This document shows positions 52,718 through 61,252 of a stretch of DNA of 64,000 nt, piece by piece. The translations under genes and the position numbers were made by a program. This DNA comes from Comamonadaceae bacterium ALPHA2B. GTDB taxonomy: Bacteria > Pseudomonadota > Gammaproteobacteria > Burkholderiales > Burkholderiaceae_C. Under the pieces are notes generated by a model. The model saw only the letters and a program-made list of their open reading frames with translations, did not search any database and was not told the DNA's origin. The DNA is taken from NCBI GenBank assembly GCA_005503065.1, contig SCOE01000011.1:1-64000 (forward strand), read 5' to 3'. How positions within the stretch are numbered: the stretch's first letter is position 1; every line of letters begins with the position of its first letter.

Positions 52718-53149
52718 TCAGGCCGACGGCACGGACACGATCTCACGCAGCCAGGCGGGCAGGTCCCTGGCCTTCTGCTTCGGGAAATCGACCCAGATCG
52801 TGGTCGCGCCGCCCGCGGCGCAGACCACGTCGGGCGCATCGCGCCGAGCCATCGTGGCCCAGCTCTCGAAGGTGGTGCGGCCCGGATCGCTGACGTACAT
52901 CTTCAGCAGCACGTCGCCCGGGTATTCGATCTGCCGGTAGAAGTTGCAGAAGGCGTTGACGATCACCATGCCTTCGCCGCCCGGGTCGGGCTGGAAGCCG
53001 ATCGAGTGCATCCAGTCGATGCGCGCGGTCTCCATGTAGCGGAAGTAGGTGCCATTGTTCAGGTGGCCCATCGCATCCATGTCGCCCCAGCGGATGGGGA
53101 TGACCATCTCGTAGACCAGCTTCTTCGTCTCGGGGATCTCGATCTTCAT
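52718..53149 (-). CDS. acyl-CoA thioesterase, hotdog fold
   Basis: 143 residues of the 4-hydroxybenzoyl-CoA thioesterase type. IRWGDMDAMGHLNNGTYFRYME gives the D-x-MGHLN-x3-Y catalytic loop, split here by its usual spacing. It hydrolyses acyl-CoA esters in the cytoplasm. No operon partner; it is divergent from the ETF-QO gene. Confidence 0.9.
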   Translation of the reverse strand: MKIEIPETKKLVYEMVIPIRWGDMDAMGHLNNGTYFRYMETARIDWMHSIGFQPDPGGEGMVIVNAFCNFYRQIEYPGDVLLKMYVSDPGRTTFESWATMARRDAPDVVCAAGGATTIWVDFPKQKARDLPAWLREIVSVPSA

Positions 53150-53289
53150 GGGTGTGCGGACAAAGCGGCGAGCCTCTTGGAGTCGCGCCGGGGACGGGCC
53201 GCCCCCAGGGGGGTGCCGAATAGAATGCGCGAGGCCGCCGACGGGGCGGCCTGCGCCTGCCTCGAACCATTATCTCAGCGACACCCCCG

Positions 53290-54990
53290 ATGACCCAAGA
53301 CGAAATCCTCGCCCAGTTCGGTCCCCGCGAAGCCATGGAATACGACGTGGTGATCGTCGGTGCCGGCCCCGGCGGCCTGGCCACCGCGATCCGACTCAAG
53401 CAACTGGCCGAACAGGAAGGCAAGGAGATCTCTGTCGTCGTGCTCGAGAAGGGCTCCGAGCCCGGCGCGCACATCCTGTCGGGCGCCATCATGGACCCGC
53501 GTGCGCTCACCGAGCTCATTCCGGACTGGAAGGAAAAGGGGGCGCCGCTGAACCAGCCCGTCACCGCCGACACCTTCCTCTTCCTCACCGAGAACGGCGC
53601 CATCCGCACGCCCAACTTCATGCTGCCGGGCAACTTCCAGAACCACGGCAACCACATCATCAGCCTGGGCAACGTGGTGCGCTGGCTGGCGCAGCAGGCC
53701 GAGGCGCTGGGCGTGGAGATCTTCCCGGGCTTCCCGGCCGCCGAAGTGCTCTACAACGAGGACGGCTCCGTCAAGGGCGTGGCCACGGGCAACATGGGCG
53801 TCGGCAAGGACGGCGAGCCGACCGACAACTTCCAGCTGGGCATGGAGCTGCATGCCAAGTACACGATCTTCGCCGAGGGCGCGCGCGGCAACCTGGGCCG
53901 CCAGCTCATCAGCCGCTTCAAGCTCGACGCGAACAGCGACCCCGCCAGCTACGGCATCGGCATCAAGGAGCTGTGGGAGATCGACCCGGCCCGCCACGAG
54001 CCGGGCCTGGTGCTGCACGCGGCCGGCTGGCCGCTGGACCCGAACACCTACGGCGGCGCGTTCCTCTACCACGCCGAGAACAACCAGGTCATCGTCGGCT
54101 ACGTGGTCGGCCTGGACTACCAGAACCCCTACATCAGCCCCTTCGAGGAGTTCCAGCGCTTCAAGACGCACCCGAACATCCGCTACTACTTCGAAGGCCA
54201 GGACAAGGGCCTGAAGCCCGCCAAGCGCCTGAGCTACGGCGCGCGCGCCATCAACGCCGGCGGCCTGCTGGCGCTGCCCAAGACCGTGTTCCCGGGCGGC
54301 GCGCTGGTCGGCTGCGACGCGGGCTACCTGAACGTCAGCCGCATCAAGGGCAGCCACGCCGCCATCAAGACCGGCATGCTGGCCGCCGAGGCGGCCTTCG
54401 ACGCCGTGACCTCCGGCCGCCAGCACGACGAGCTGAGCGCCTACCCCGCTGCCTTCGAGAAGAGCTGGCTGCATGCCGAGCTCTACAAGGACCGCAACTT
54501 CAAGACCTGGTTCAAGAAGGGCCTCTACACGGCCACCGTGATGAACGGCATCGAACAGTTCCTGCTGCGCGGCCACATCCCGTGGACCATCCACCGCAAG
54601 GAGCCCGACTACGCGCGCCTGAAGCCGGCCGCGCAGTACAAGAAGATCGACTACCCCAAGCCCGACGGCAAGCTCACCTTCGACCGCCTCGGGTCGGTGT
54701 TCATCAGCAATACCAACCACGAAGAGAACCAGCCCGCGCACCTGACGCTCAAGGACCCCACGGTGCCGGTGCGCATCAACCTGCCCGAGTACGCCGGCCC
54801 CGAGTCGCGCTACTGCCCCGCGGGCGTCTACGAGTTCGTGCCCGACGAGGCCAACGCCGGCAAGGAGCGCCTGCAGATCAATGCCCAGAACTGCGTGCAC
54901 TGCAAGACCTGCGACATCAAGGACCCGACGCAGAACATCGTGTGGGTCACGCCCGAGGGCGGCGGCGGGCCGAACTACGTCGGCATGTGA
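53290..54990 (+). CDS. electron transfer flavoprotein-ubiquinone oxidoreductase
   Basis: 566 residues. Membrane-associated enzyme moving electrons from ETF to ubiquinone, so it serves the acyl-CoA dehydrogenases (one lies at 18.5 kb). FAD motif VIVGAGPGGLATAIRL (about 20-35), ELxAHILSGA-like EPGAHILSGAIMD, and a C-terminal 4Fe-4S domain with CPAGVYEF and CVHCKTCDIKDPTQNI. Normal length. A strong terminator follows. Confidence 0.95.
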   Translation: MTQDEILAQFGPREAMEYDVVIVGAGPGGLATAIRLKQLAEQEGKEISVVVLEKGSEPGAHILSGAIMDPRALTELIPDWKEKGAPLNQPVTADTFLFLTENGAIRTPNFMLPGNFQNHGNHIISLGNVVRWLAQQAEALGVEIFPGFPAAEVLYNEDGSVKGVATGNMGVGKDGEPTDNFQLGMELHAKYTIFAEGARGNLGRQLISRFKLDANSDPASYGIGIKELWEIDPARHEPGLVLHAAGWPLDPNTYGGAFLYHAENNQVIVGYVVGLDYQNPYISPFEEFQRFKTHPNIRYYFEGQDKGLKPAKRLSYGARAINAGGLLALPKTVFPGGALVGCDAGYLNVSRIKGSHAAIKTGMLAAEAAFDAVTSGRQHDELSAYPAAFEKSWLHAELYKDRNFKTWFKKGLYTATVMNGIEQFLLRGHIPWTIHRKEPDYARLKPAAQYKKIDYPKPDGKLTFDRLGSVFISNTNHEENQPAHLTLKDPTVPVRINLPEYAGPESRYCPAGVYEFVPDEANAGKERLQINAQNCVHCKTCDIKDPTQNIVWVTPEGGGGPNYVGM

Positions 54991-54997
54991 GCGAACT

Positions 54998-55028
54998 AAA
55001 AAAGGGCGCCTGCGGCGCCCTTTTTTTT
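54998..55028. terminator. bidirectional intrinsic terminator
   Basis: Stem GGGCGCC-TGC-GGCGCCC flanked by AAAAAA and TTTTTTTT. Lies between the convergent ETF-QO and MFS genes. Confidence 0.9.
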
Positions 55029-55038
55029 CCTGCGTCCT

Positions 55039-56337
55039 TCAGGCGCGCGCCGGTTCGCCCGCCTGTTCGCCGCGCGGGTCGTGGCCCACGACCAGCACCA
55101 GCACGAAGCCAAGCACCGACAGAAGGGCGAGGAACATCACGGCATAGATGTCGTTGCCCATGCGGTCGCGCAACACGCCGAAGATGGTGGGGCCGATGTA
55201 GCCGCCGAGGTTGCCGATGGAGTTGATCCAGGCGATGCCCGCCGCTGCCGCGGTGCCGCTGAGAATGGCCGTGGGCAGCGTCCAGAACACCGGCAGCGCG
55301 CTGAAGATGCCGAAGGCGGCCAGCGTCACCGCCGCCATCTTGGGCACCGGCGCGCTGATCTCGGCGGCGGCCATCAGGCCCAAGAAGATGCAGGCCAGCG
55401 GCACCAGGAGGAAGCCCTTGCGTTCGCGCCGCGCGTCGGACCACCGCGTCCACAGAAGCATGGCGATCGCGCCAACGAGGTAGGGGAAGGCGTTGATGAA
55501 GCCGATCTCCACGTTGCCCAGGCCGCCGAAGCCCTTGATGATCTGCGGCAGGAAGAAGCCCAGGCCATACAGGGGCACCGTGATGCCCATGTAGATGAAA
55601 CCCATCGCGATGACGCGCCAGTTGAGCAGCGACTGCTTCCAGGAGATGGCGTGCAGCGATTCGCGGTTGCGGCGCTCGGCCTGCAGCGTGCCCTGCAGCC
55701 ACTGGCGTTCTTCGGCCGTCAGCCACTTCGCGTCATTCGGCCCGTCGGGCAGGTACAGCAGCACGAAGACGGTGAGCACTACCGCCGGAACGGCCTCGAG
55801 GATGAACAGCCACTGCCAGCCGTGGAGGCCGGCCAGGCCTTCCATGTTCAGGATGTAGCCGGAGATGGGCGAGCCGATCACGCTGGAGATGGGCACGGCG
55901 AACATGAACCAGCCGACGATGCGCGCGCGGTATGCCGCGGGGAACCACAGCGTGAGGTAGAAGATGACGCCGGGGAAGAAGCCCGCCTCGGCGGCGCCGA
56001 GCAGGAAGCGCACGACGTTGAAGCTGGTCGCCCCGGCCACCCAGGCCTGCGCTGCGGAGATCAGGCCCCAGCTGAGCATGATGCGGGCGATCCACCGGCG
56101 TGCGCCGAAGCGCTCCAGCGCCAGGTTGCTCGGCACCTCGAGCAGGAAGTAGGCGATGAAGAAGATGCCCGCCGCGTTGCCGAACACGGTGCTGGTGAAA
56201 CCCAGGTCCTTGGACATCGCCGCGCCGGCAAAGCCGAGGTTGACGCGATCGAGGTAGGCGACGAAGTAGCTGACCATCAGAAGCGGCAGCAGCCGCCAGC
56301 TGATCTTGGACACGGTGCGTTGCGCGATGCCATCCAT
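55039..56337 (-). CDS. MFS transporter, anion:cation symporter family
   Basis: 432 residues with about twelve helices. SYFVAYLDRVNLGFAG in helix 1, LLEVPSNLALERFGARRWIARIM and GAAEAGFFPGVIFYLT are typical of the D-galactonate/4-hydroxyphenylacetate (ACS) group. It would import an organic anion, perhaps a sugar acid, since it is divergent from a DenD-like gene. AGGAGA precedes the ATG at 56337. Confidence 0.9.
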   Translation of the reverse strand: MDGIAQRTVSKISWRLLPLLMVSYFVAYLDRVNLGFAGAAMSKDLGFTSTVFGNAAGIFFIAYFLLEVPSNLALERFGARRWIARIMLSWGLISAAQAWVAGATSFNVVRFLLGAAEAGFFPGVIFYLTLWFPAAYRARIVGWFMFAVPISSVIGSPISGYILNMEGLAGLHGWQWLFILEAVPAVVLTVFVLLYLPDGPNDAKWLTAEERQWLQGTLQAERRNRESLHAISWKQSLLNWRVIAMGFIYMGITVPLYGLGFFLPQIIKGFGGLGNVEIGFINAFPYLVGAIAMLLWTRWSDARRERKGFLLVPLACIFLGLMAAAEISAPVPKMAAVTLAAFGIFSALPVFWTLPTAILSGTAAAAGIAWINSIGNLGGYIGPTIFGVLRDRMGNDIYAVMFLALLSVLGFVLVLVVGHDPRGEQAGEPARA

Positions 56338-56471
56338 GCGGAGTCTCCTGTTGTGTTTACGACGGCCGCCTGTTCCGACGGCCGGGCGGCAAGTATGTGC
56401 CTTTGCACCGATTCGTGCAGGATCAGCCAGCGGTCAGCTTCACCGCTAGACTGAAGGCGAAGGAGACACCC

Positions 56472-57488
56472 ATGCACATCGTCATCACCGGCGGCGCCGG
56501 CTTCGTCGGCGCACGGCTCGCGCGCACCTTGCTCCAGCGCGGCACGCTCTCGCCCGCAGGCGGGGCGGCGCAAGCCCTCACCCGCATCACCCTGGTCGAT
56601 CGCGCAGCGGCGCCGGCCGACCTCGCAGCCGACCCGCGCGTGGTCGCCGCCACCGGCGACCTCAATGCGCAACTGGCAGACCCGGCCGCCGCCTTCTGGT
56701 CGCAAGCCGACGTGGTCTTCCACCTGGCAGCCGCCGTCAGCGGCGAGTGCGAGGCCGACTTCGACCTCGGCATGCGCAGCAACTTCGCCGCCACGCATGC
56801 GCTCCTGGAGCGGCTGCGTGCGGCAGACACCCGGCCCGTGGTGGTGTTCTCGAGTTCGCTGGCCGTGTTCGGCGACTCGCCCGCGCAGCCCCTGCCCCCC
56901 CTCATCGGCGACGACACGCTGCCGACGCCGCAGACGAGCTACGGCATCCAGAAGTTCATCGGCGAGCAGTTGGTGGCCGACTACACCCGCAAGGGCTTCG
57001 TGCGCGGGCGCAGCGTGCGGCTGATGACCGTGAGCGTGCGCCCGGGCCGTCCCAACGGCGCGGCATCGAGCTTCTTCAGCGGCATGGTGCGCGAGCCGCT
57101 CGCCGGCGTGCGTGCGCCCTGCCCCGTGCCCGACGACACGCCGGTCGCCCTGGCGTCTCCGGCGCGCACCGTCGAAGGCATCCTGCGTGCCGCCGAAGCG
57201 AGCGAGGCCGAATGGGGTCCGCGCACTGCGCTCAACCTGCCCTCGCTGTCCACCACCGTGGGCGAGATGGCCGCGTCGCTGGGCCGCGTGGCAGGGCCCG
57301 AGGCAACGGCCCTGCTCGACCGCACGCCCGACCCGGCCATCATGCGCATCGTCAAGACCTGGCCTGGCCGCTTCGAGACGCCCCGCGCCCGCGCACTGGG
57401 CCTGGGCAGCGACACGTCCTTCGACGACGTGATCCGCGACTACGTCCGTGAAAATCCCGACGCGGTGAAGCTCTCCGTGAAGGCATAG
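56472..57488 (+). CDS. denD: D-erythronate dehydrogenase-like protein
   Basis: 338 residues of the extended SDR family. Rossmann motif ITGGAGFVGARLA at 5-17 and catalytic SSSLAVFGD plus Y-x3-K in SYGIQKFIGEQ. It matches the DenD group, which oxidises four-carbon sugar acids at C2. AAGGAGA precedes the ATG. A TRAP operon begins 46 bases downstream and an ACS-type carrier is divergent, so uptake and first oxidation of a sugar acid is the likely theme. No kinase or decarboxylase partner is present, so the pathway is incomplete here. Confidence 0.85.
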   Translation: MHIVITGGAGFVGARLARTLLQRGTLSPAGGAAQALTRITLVDRAAAPADLAADPRVVAATGDLNAQLADPAAAFWSQADVVFHLAAAVSGECEADFDLGMRSNFAATHALLERLRAADTRPVVVFSSSLAVFGDSPAQPLPPLIGDDTLPTPQTSYGIQKFIGEQLVADYTRKGFVRGRSVRLMTVSVRPGRPNGAASSFFSGMVREPLAGVRAPCPVPDDTPVALASPARTVEGILRAAEASEAEWGPRTALNLPSLSTTVGEMAASLGRVAGPEATALLDRTPDPAIMRIVKTWPGRFETPRARALGLGSDTSFDDVIRDYVRENPDAVKLSVKA

Positions 57489-57534
57489 TCTGGCGCGCCT
57501 GACGCGTTCCTGACCCACCTTCCCCGGAGACACC

Positions 57535-58506
57535 ATGAAACTCGGCCACATCGCCGCCGCCTGCCTGTCGCTCGCCATCGGCGCCAGCGCCTGGGCCCAG
57601 ACCACCACCCTCAAGATCGGCTACGCGACTTCCAAGGAATCGCACTACGGCGTGGGCTCCACCGTCTTCTGCGACGAGGTCGAGAAGGGCACGCAGGGCC
57701 GCTACAAGTGCCAGCACTTCGCCAACTCGGCACTGGGCGGCGAACGCGAGCAGATCGAGGCGGTGCAGCTCGGCACTCAAGACCTGGTCAACACGTCCAC
57801 CGGCCCGGTCGGCAATTTCGTGCCCGAGGTCAAGATCGTCGACATCCCCTTCCTCTTTCGCGATTACGACCATGCGCGCAAGGTGATGGACGGCCCGATC
57901 GGCCAGGACATCCTCACCAAGTTCCCGAGCAAGGGGATCATCGCGCTGGCCTGGACGGAGAACGGCTTTCGCCACATGACCAACTCCAAGCGCGACATCG
58001 TCAAGCCCGAGGACGCCAAGGGCCTGAAGATGCGCACGATGGAGAACAAGGTGCACATGGACGGCTACCGCACCTTCGGCATCCTGCCCACGCCCATGGC
58101 CTTCCCCGAGCTCTTCGGCGCGCTGCAGCAAGGCACCGTGGACGGCCAGGAGAACCCGATCCCCGTGATCCTGGCCTCCAAGTTCTCGCAGGTGCAGAAG
58201 CACCTGTCGCTCACCGGGCACGTCTACTCGCCGGCCCTGCTGCTGATGTCGCCCAAGGTGTGGAACAAGCTCTCCGATGCCGACAAGAAGGTCTTCGTCG
58301 AGGCGGCGAAGAAGGCGGCCGTGGCCCAGCGCAAGAAGGTCAACGACGACGAGGCGAACGGCATCGCCCAGCTCGAGAAGGACGGCATGAAGGTCGTCAG
58401 GAATGTCGATGGCGCTGCCTTCCGCGAGGCGCTCAAGCCCGCCTATGCCAACTACGCGAAGGAATTCGGCGCGGACAACCTCAAGAAGATCTCCGACGTC
58501 AAGTGA
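57535..58506 (+). CDS. dctP: TRAP transporter solute-binding protein (DctP family)
   Basis: 323 residues. Signal peptide to about residue 22 (ASAWAQ). Pattern: KIGYATSKESHYG, FANSALGGEREQIEAVQLG, PFLFRDYDHARKVMDGPIG, and GLKMRTMENKVHMD with the carboxylate-binding Arg. Downstream of denD on the same strand, which suggests an aldonate ligand. RBS CCCCGGAGAC before the ATG. Confidence 0.93.
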   Translation: MKLGHIAAACLSLAIGASAWAQTTTLKIGYATSKESHYGVGSTVFCDEVEKGTQGRYKCQHFANSALGGEREQIEAVQLGTQDLVNTSTGPVGNFVPEVKIVDIPFLFRDYDHARKVMDGPIGQDILTKFPSKGIIALAWTENGFRHMTNSKRDIVKPEDAKGLKMRTMENKVHMDGYRTFGILPTPMAFPELFGALQQGTVDGQENPIPVILASKFSQVQKHLSLTGHVYSPALLLMSPKVWNKLSDADKKVFVEAAKKAAVAQRKKVNDDEANGIAQLEKDGMKVVRNVDGAAFREALKPAYANYAKEFGADNLKKISDVK

Positions 58507-58534
58507 GCGGGCGCCGAGCGCCCTGATCCCGACG

Positions 58535-58562
58535 CGCCCGGCACGCCACAAGCGGCCGGGCG
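58535..58562 (+). other. intercistronic hairpin between dctP and dctQ
   Basis: CGCCCGGC and GCCGGGCG form an 8-bp perfect stem around a 12-base loop with no U tract, so it looks like an mRNA-stabilising or attenuating hairpin rather than a terminator. Confidence 0.5.
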
Positions 58563-58595
58563 ATTCGTTGTTGCCGCCACATCCGAGAACAACAC

Positions 58596-59108
58596 GTGCA
58601 AGTCTTCGAGCGCTATTTCCTCGCCGCCAACCGCTGGGTGCTGATCCTGCTGCTGGCCGCCATGTCGGTCATCATCTTCACCAACGTGGTGCTGCGCTAC
58701 ACCACCAACGAATCGCTCGAATGGGCCGAGGAGGTGTCGCGCCACATGATGATCTGGCTGACCTTCATCGGGGCCGGGCCGGTGCTGCGCTACGGCGGCC
58801 ACATCGCGGTGGAGAACCTGCAGGACGCGCTGCCCCGGGCCGGCGGCATCGCGCTGCGCGCCGTCGTCGCCGCCTTGCTCTTCGCCTTCTTCGGCTTCAT
58901 GGTCTGGTACGGCTGGCTCTACATGCAGCGCACGATGTTCCAGCTCACGGCCGTGACGCAGATCCCCTTTGCCTACATCTACAGCGCGATGGCGATCGGC
59001 GGGGTGCTGCTGATCGTGCACTTCCTCCTGATCGTCAAGGGCTACGTGCTGCGCCGCGAGTTCGCGTCGGACGCGCATTTCGACGCCAACGCGTCGGCCT
59101 CGCTCTGA
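58596..59108 (+). CDS. dctQ: TRAP transporter small permease (DctQ family)
   Basis: 170 residues, four helices, with the WAEEVSRHMMIWLTFIGAG motif of the family. GTG start at 58596; the ribosome site is weak (GAGAAC), and no ATG fits before the first helix. Middle gene of the second TRAP set. Confidence 0.88.
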   Translation: MQVFERYFLAANRWVLILLLAAMSVIIFTNVVLRYTTNESLEWAEEVSRHMMIWLTFIGAGPVLRYGGHIAVENLQDALPRAGGIALRAVVAALLFAFFGFMVWYGWLYMQRTMFQLTAVTQIPFAYIYSAMAIGGVLLIVHFLLIVKGYVLRREFASDAHFDANASASL

Positions 59109-59122
59109 GACCGAGGCCGCAC

Positions 59123-60415
59123 ATGGACCCGAGCATCGTCCTCATCGTCTCCGCCTGCGTGTTCCTGGCCATCGGCGTGCCCGTGGCCTTCGCGCTGGGC
59201 CTGGCCACCGCCACCACGCTGGTCCTTGCGGAAAGCTATCCGCTGATGGTCCTGCTGAAGGAAACCTTCACCGGCATCGATTCCTTTCCGCTGATGGCGG
59301 TGCCCTTCTTCATCCTCGCCGCCGAACTGATGAGCGGCGGCTCGCTGACCGAGGTGCTGCTGCGCTTCGCAGGCCAGTTCGTGGGCCACAAGCGCGGCGG
59401 CCTGGGCTACACCAACGTGGTGTCGCTGACCTTCTTTTCGGGCATCTCGGGCTCGGCGCTGGCCGATGCGGCCGGCCCCGGTTCGATGCTGATCCGCATG
59501 ATGGACAAGGCGGGCTACGACCGCTCCTATGCCGCGGCGCTCACCGCCTCCACCGCCATCGTCGGCCCGATCATCCCGCCCTCGATCATCATGATCATCT
59601 ACGCCCTGCAGGACGAGACGGTCTCGGTGGGCACGCTCTTCGTCGCGGGCATCCTGCCCGGCATCCTGATCGCGGTGGCCATGTGCGCCGTCAACTTCCA
59701 CGTCTCGAAGAAGCGCAACTACCGCGGCGACGGCCGGTTGCCGCCTCTGCGCGAGATCCTCGTCACGACCTGGAAGGCGATTCCCGCGATCCTGCTGCCG
59801 GTGGTGATCCTGGGCGGCATGCGCGCCGGCTGGTTCACGCCCACCGAGGCGTCGGTCGTGGCCGTGTTCTATGCGCTGGTGTGCGGCAAGTTCATCTATC
59901 GCACGCTCGAGTGGAAGGCGCTGCCCGACATCCTCTCTCGCTCGGCCCTGCTCTCGGCGTCGGTGCTCATCATCATCGGCCTGTCGGCGTCCTTCGCCTG
60001 GGTGCTGACCATCGAGGGCATCCCGCAGCAGATGGCCGAATGGCTGGTGTCGATGAACCTCTCGCCATGGATGTTCCTCGTCATCGTGAACATCTTCCTG
60101 CTGCTCTTCGGCATCTTCATCGAGCCGCTGCCGGGCGTCATGGTGCTCGCTCCCATCCTGGCGCCGGTGGCCGTGAAGCTCGGCGTGGACCCGGTCCACT
60201 TCGCGATGATCGTCATCTACAACCTCACCCTCGGCATGATCACGCCGCCGGTGGGCGGGCTGCTCTTCGTCACCTGCAACGTGTCGAAGGTGCCCATGAC
60301 GCAGCTGGTGAAGGAACTGGTGCCCTTCCTGTGGGCGCACGGCGTCGTGCTGGTGCTGCTGACCTTCGTGCCGGCGCTCAGCACCTGGCTGCCGCACGCG
60401 CTGGGGTTCAAGTAG
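59123..60415 (+). CDS. dctM: TRAP transporter large permease (DctM family)
   Basis: 430 residues, about twelve helices. FFILAAELMSGGSLTEVLLR, SGISGSALADAAGPGSMLI, VGPIIPPSIIMIIYAL and the C-terminal LGMITPPVGGLLFVT signatures. Start at ATG 59123. It completes the DctPQM transporter linked to denD. The paralogous set at 33.6-36.5 kb has the same gene order. Confidence 0.93.
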   Translation: MDPSIVLIVSACVFLAIGVPVAFALGLATATTLVLAESYPLMVLLKETFTGIDSFPLMAVPFFILAAELMSGGSLTEVLLRFAGQFVGHKRGGLGYTNVVSLTFFSGISGSALADAAGPGSMLIRMMDKAGYDRSYAAALTASTAIVGPIIPPSIIMIIYALQDETVSVGTLFVAGILPGILIAVAMCAVNFHVSKKRNYRGDGRLPPLREILVTTWKAIPAILLPVVILGGMRAGWFTPTEASVVAVFYALVCGKFIYRTLEWKALPDILSRSALLSASVLIIIGLSASFAWVLTIEGIPQQMAEWLVSMNLSPWMFLVIVNIFLLLFGIFIEPLPGVMVLAPILAPVAVKLGVDPVHFAMIVIYNLTLGMITPPVGGLLFVTCNVSKVPMTQLVKELVPFLWAHGVVLVLLTFVPALSTWLPHALGFK

Positions 60416-60467
60416 GCTGCGGCAGGTGCTAGAGTGCCCGGCCTGCACGCCCCCGCTTCTGCCTGCC

Positions 60468-60947
60468 ATGCGCCTCGCTTCCGTGATCGCCGCCGCACTC
60501 GGCGCCCTCCTCGTCGCCCTCGTTCCTGCCCAGGCCGCGCAGGACGAACAGGCCGCGCGTTTCCAGCGCGACGACACCAACGGCGACGGCTTTTTGGACA
60601 GCAGCGAACGCGAGGCGGCCGTGCGACGCGACTTCGACGAAACGGACGTCGACCATGATGGCTTCCTCACCATCGCGGAGTACCAGCGCTGGATGGAACT
60701 CCACGTCCGCGGCGCCGGGGGCCGGCGCATCCCGTTGCCGCCCGCGGCCACCGCCTCGGTCGCGCGGTGCTATTTCCAGATGGTGGACAGCAGCGGCGAT
60801 GGAAAGCTCTCGCTCGCGGAGCAGCAGGCGCACGCCGCGCGTACCTTCCGGGCCCTCGACCGCGACAGCGACGGCCGGCTCACCCTCGCCGAGTCCAAGG
60901 GCCTGCCCGATCCCAAGGTGATGGGCCCCTCACCAGTGTGCCGCTGA
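60468..60947 (+). CDS. exported EF-hand protein with four calcium loops
   Basis: 159 residues. Signal peptide to about residue 23 (VPAQAAQ). Four EF-hand loops of 12: DTNGDGFLDSSE, DVDHDGFLTIAE, DSSGDGKLSLAE and DRDSDGRLTLAE, all with Asp at the first position and Gly at position 6. It would bind calcium in the periplasm. Start chosen at 60468, directly before the signal peptide. Its function is otherwise unknown; the next element downstream is the glycine riboswitch. Confidence 0.82.
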   Translation: MRLASVIAAALGALLVALVPAQAAQDEQAARFQRDDTNGDGFLDSSEREAAVRRDFDETDVDHDGFLTIAEYQRWMELHVRGAGGRRIPLPPAATASVARCYFQMVDSSGDGKLSLAEQQAHAARTFRALDRDSDGRLTLAESKGLPDPKVMGPSPVCR

Positions 60948-60979
60948 CCGGCGCACGCCGCCGATCCACTACACTTCGC

Positions 60980-61205
60980 CGGGTCAGGAGAGAGCCTCAC
61001 GCGCAGACCGCAGCGGGGCCGCCGAAGGCGCAGGATCACCGATTCCGAACGCTCAGGCAAAAGGACTGACGACACGCCGGCCCGTGCCGGCGTTCCCGGC
61101 TGGAGAGCGGGGCCCGACCGCGCGTCGACGGCCCCCACCGAAGGAGCAAACCCCGATCGCTGGGGCGAATCTCTCAGGTACCAGGGACAGCAGGGGTGGC
61201 CCGCG
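60980..61205 (+). promoter_or_regulatory. tandem glycine riboswitch upstream of gcvT
   Basis: Two aptamers in series. The first begins at GGAGAGAGCC (60987) with GCCGAAGGCGCAG and ends at CTCAGGCAAAAGGACTGA (61052-61069). The second begins at CTGGAGAGCGGG (61100) with CACCGAAGGAGCAAA and ends at CTCTCAGGTACCAGGGACAG (61171-61190). Both glycine-aptamer cores are clear. It normally switches on the cleavage genes when glycine is abundant. A CCGCGA/TCGCGG stem at 61201-61218 may be the expression platform. Confidence 0.93.
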
Positions 61206-61252
61206 ATTTGCGTCGCGGATGATGACTGCCCTGATTCCCGGAGACCTGCACC

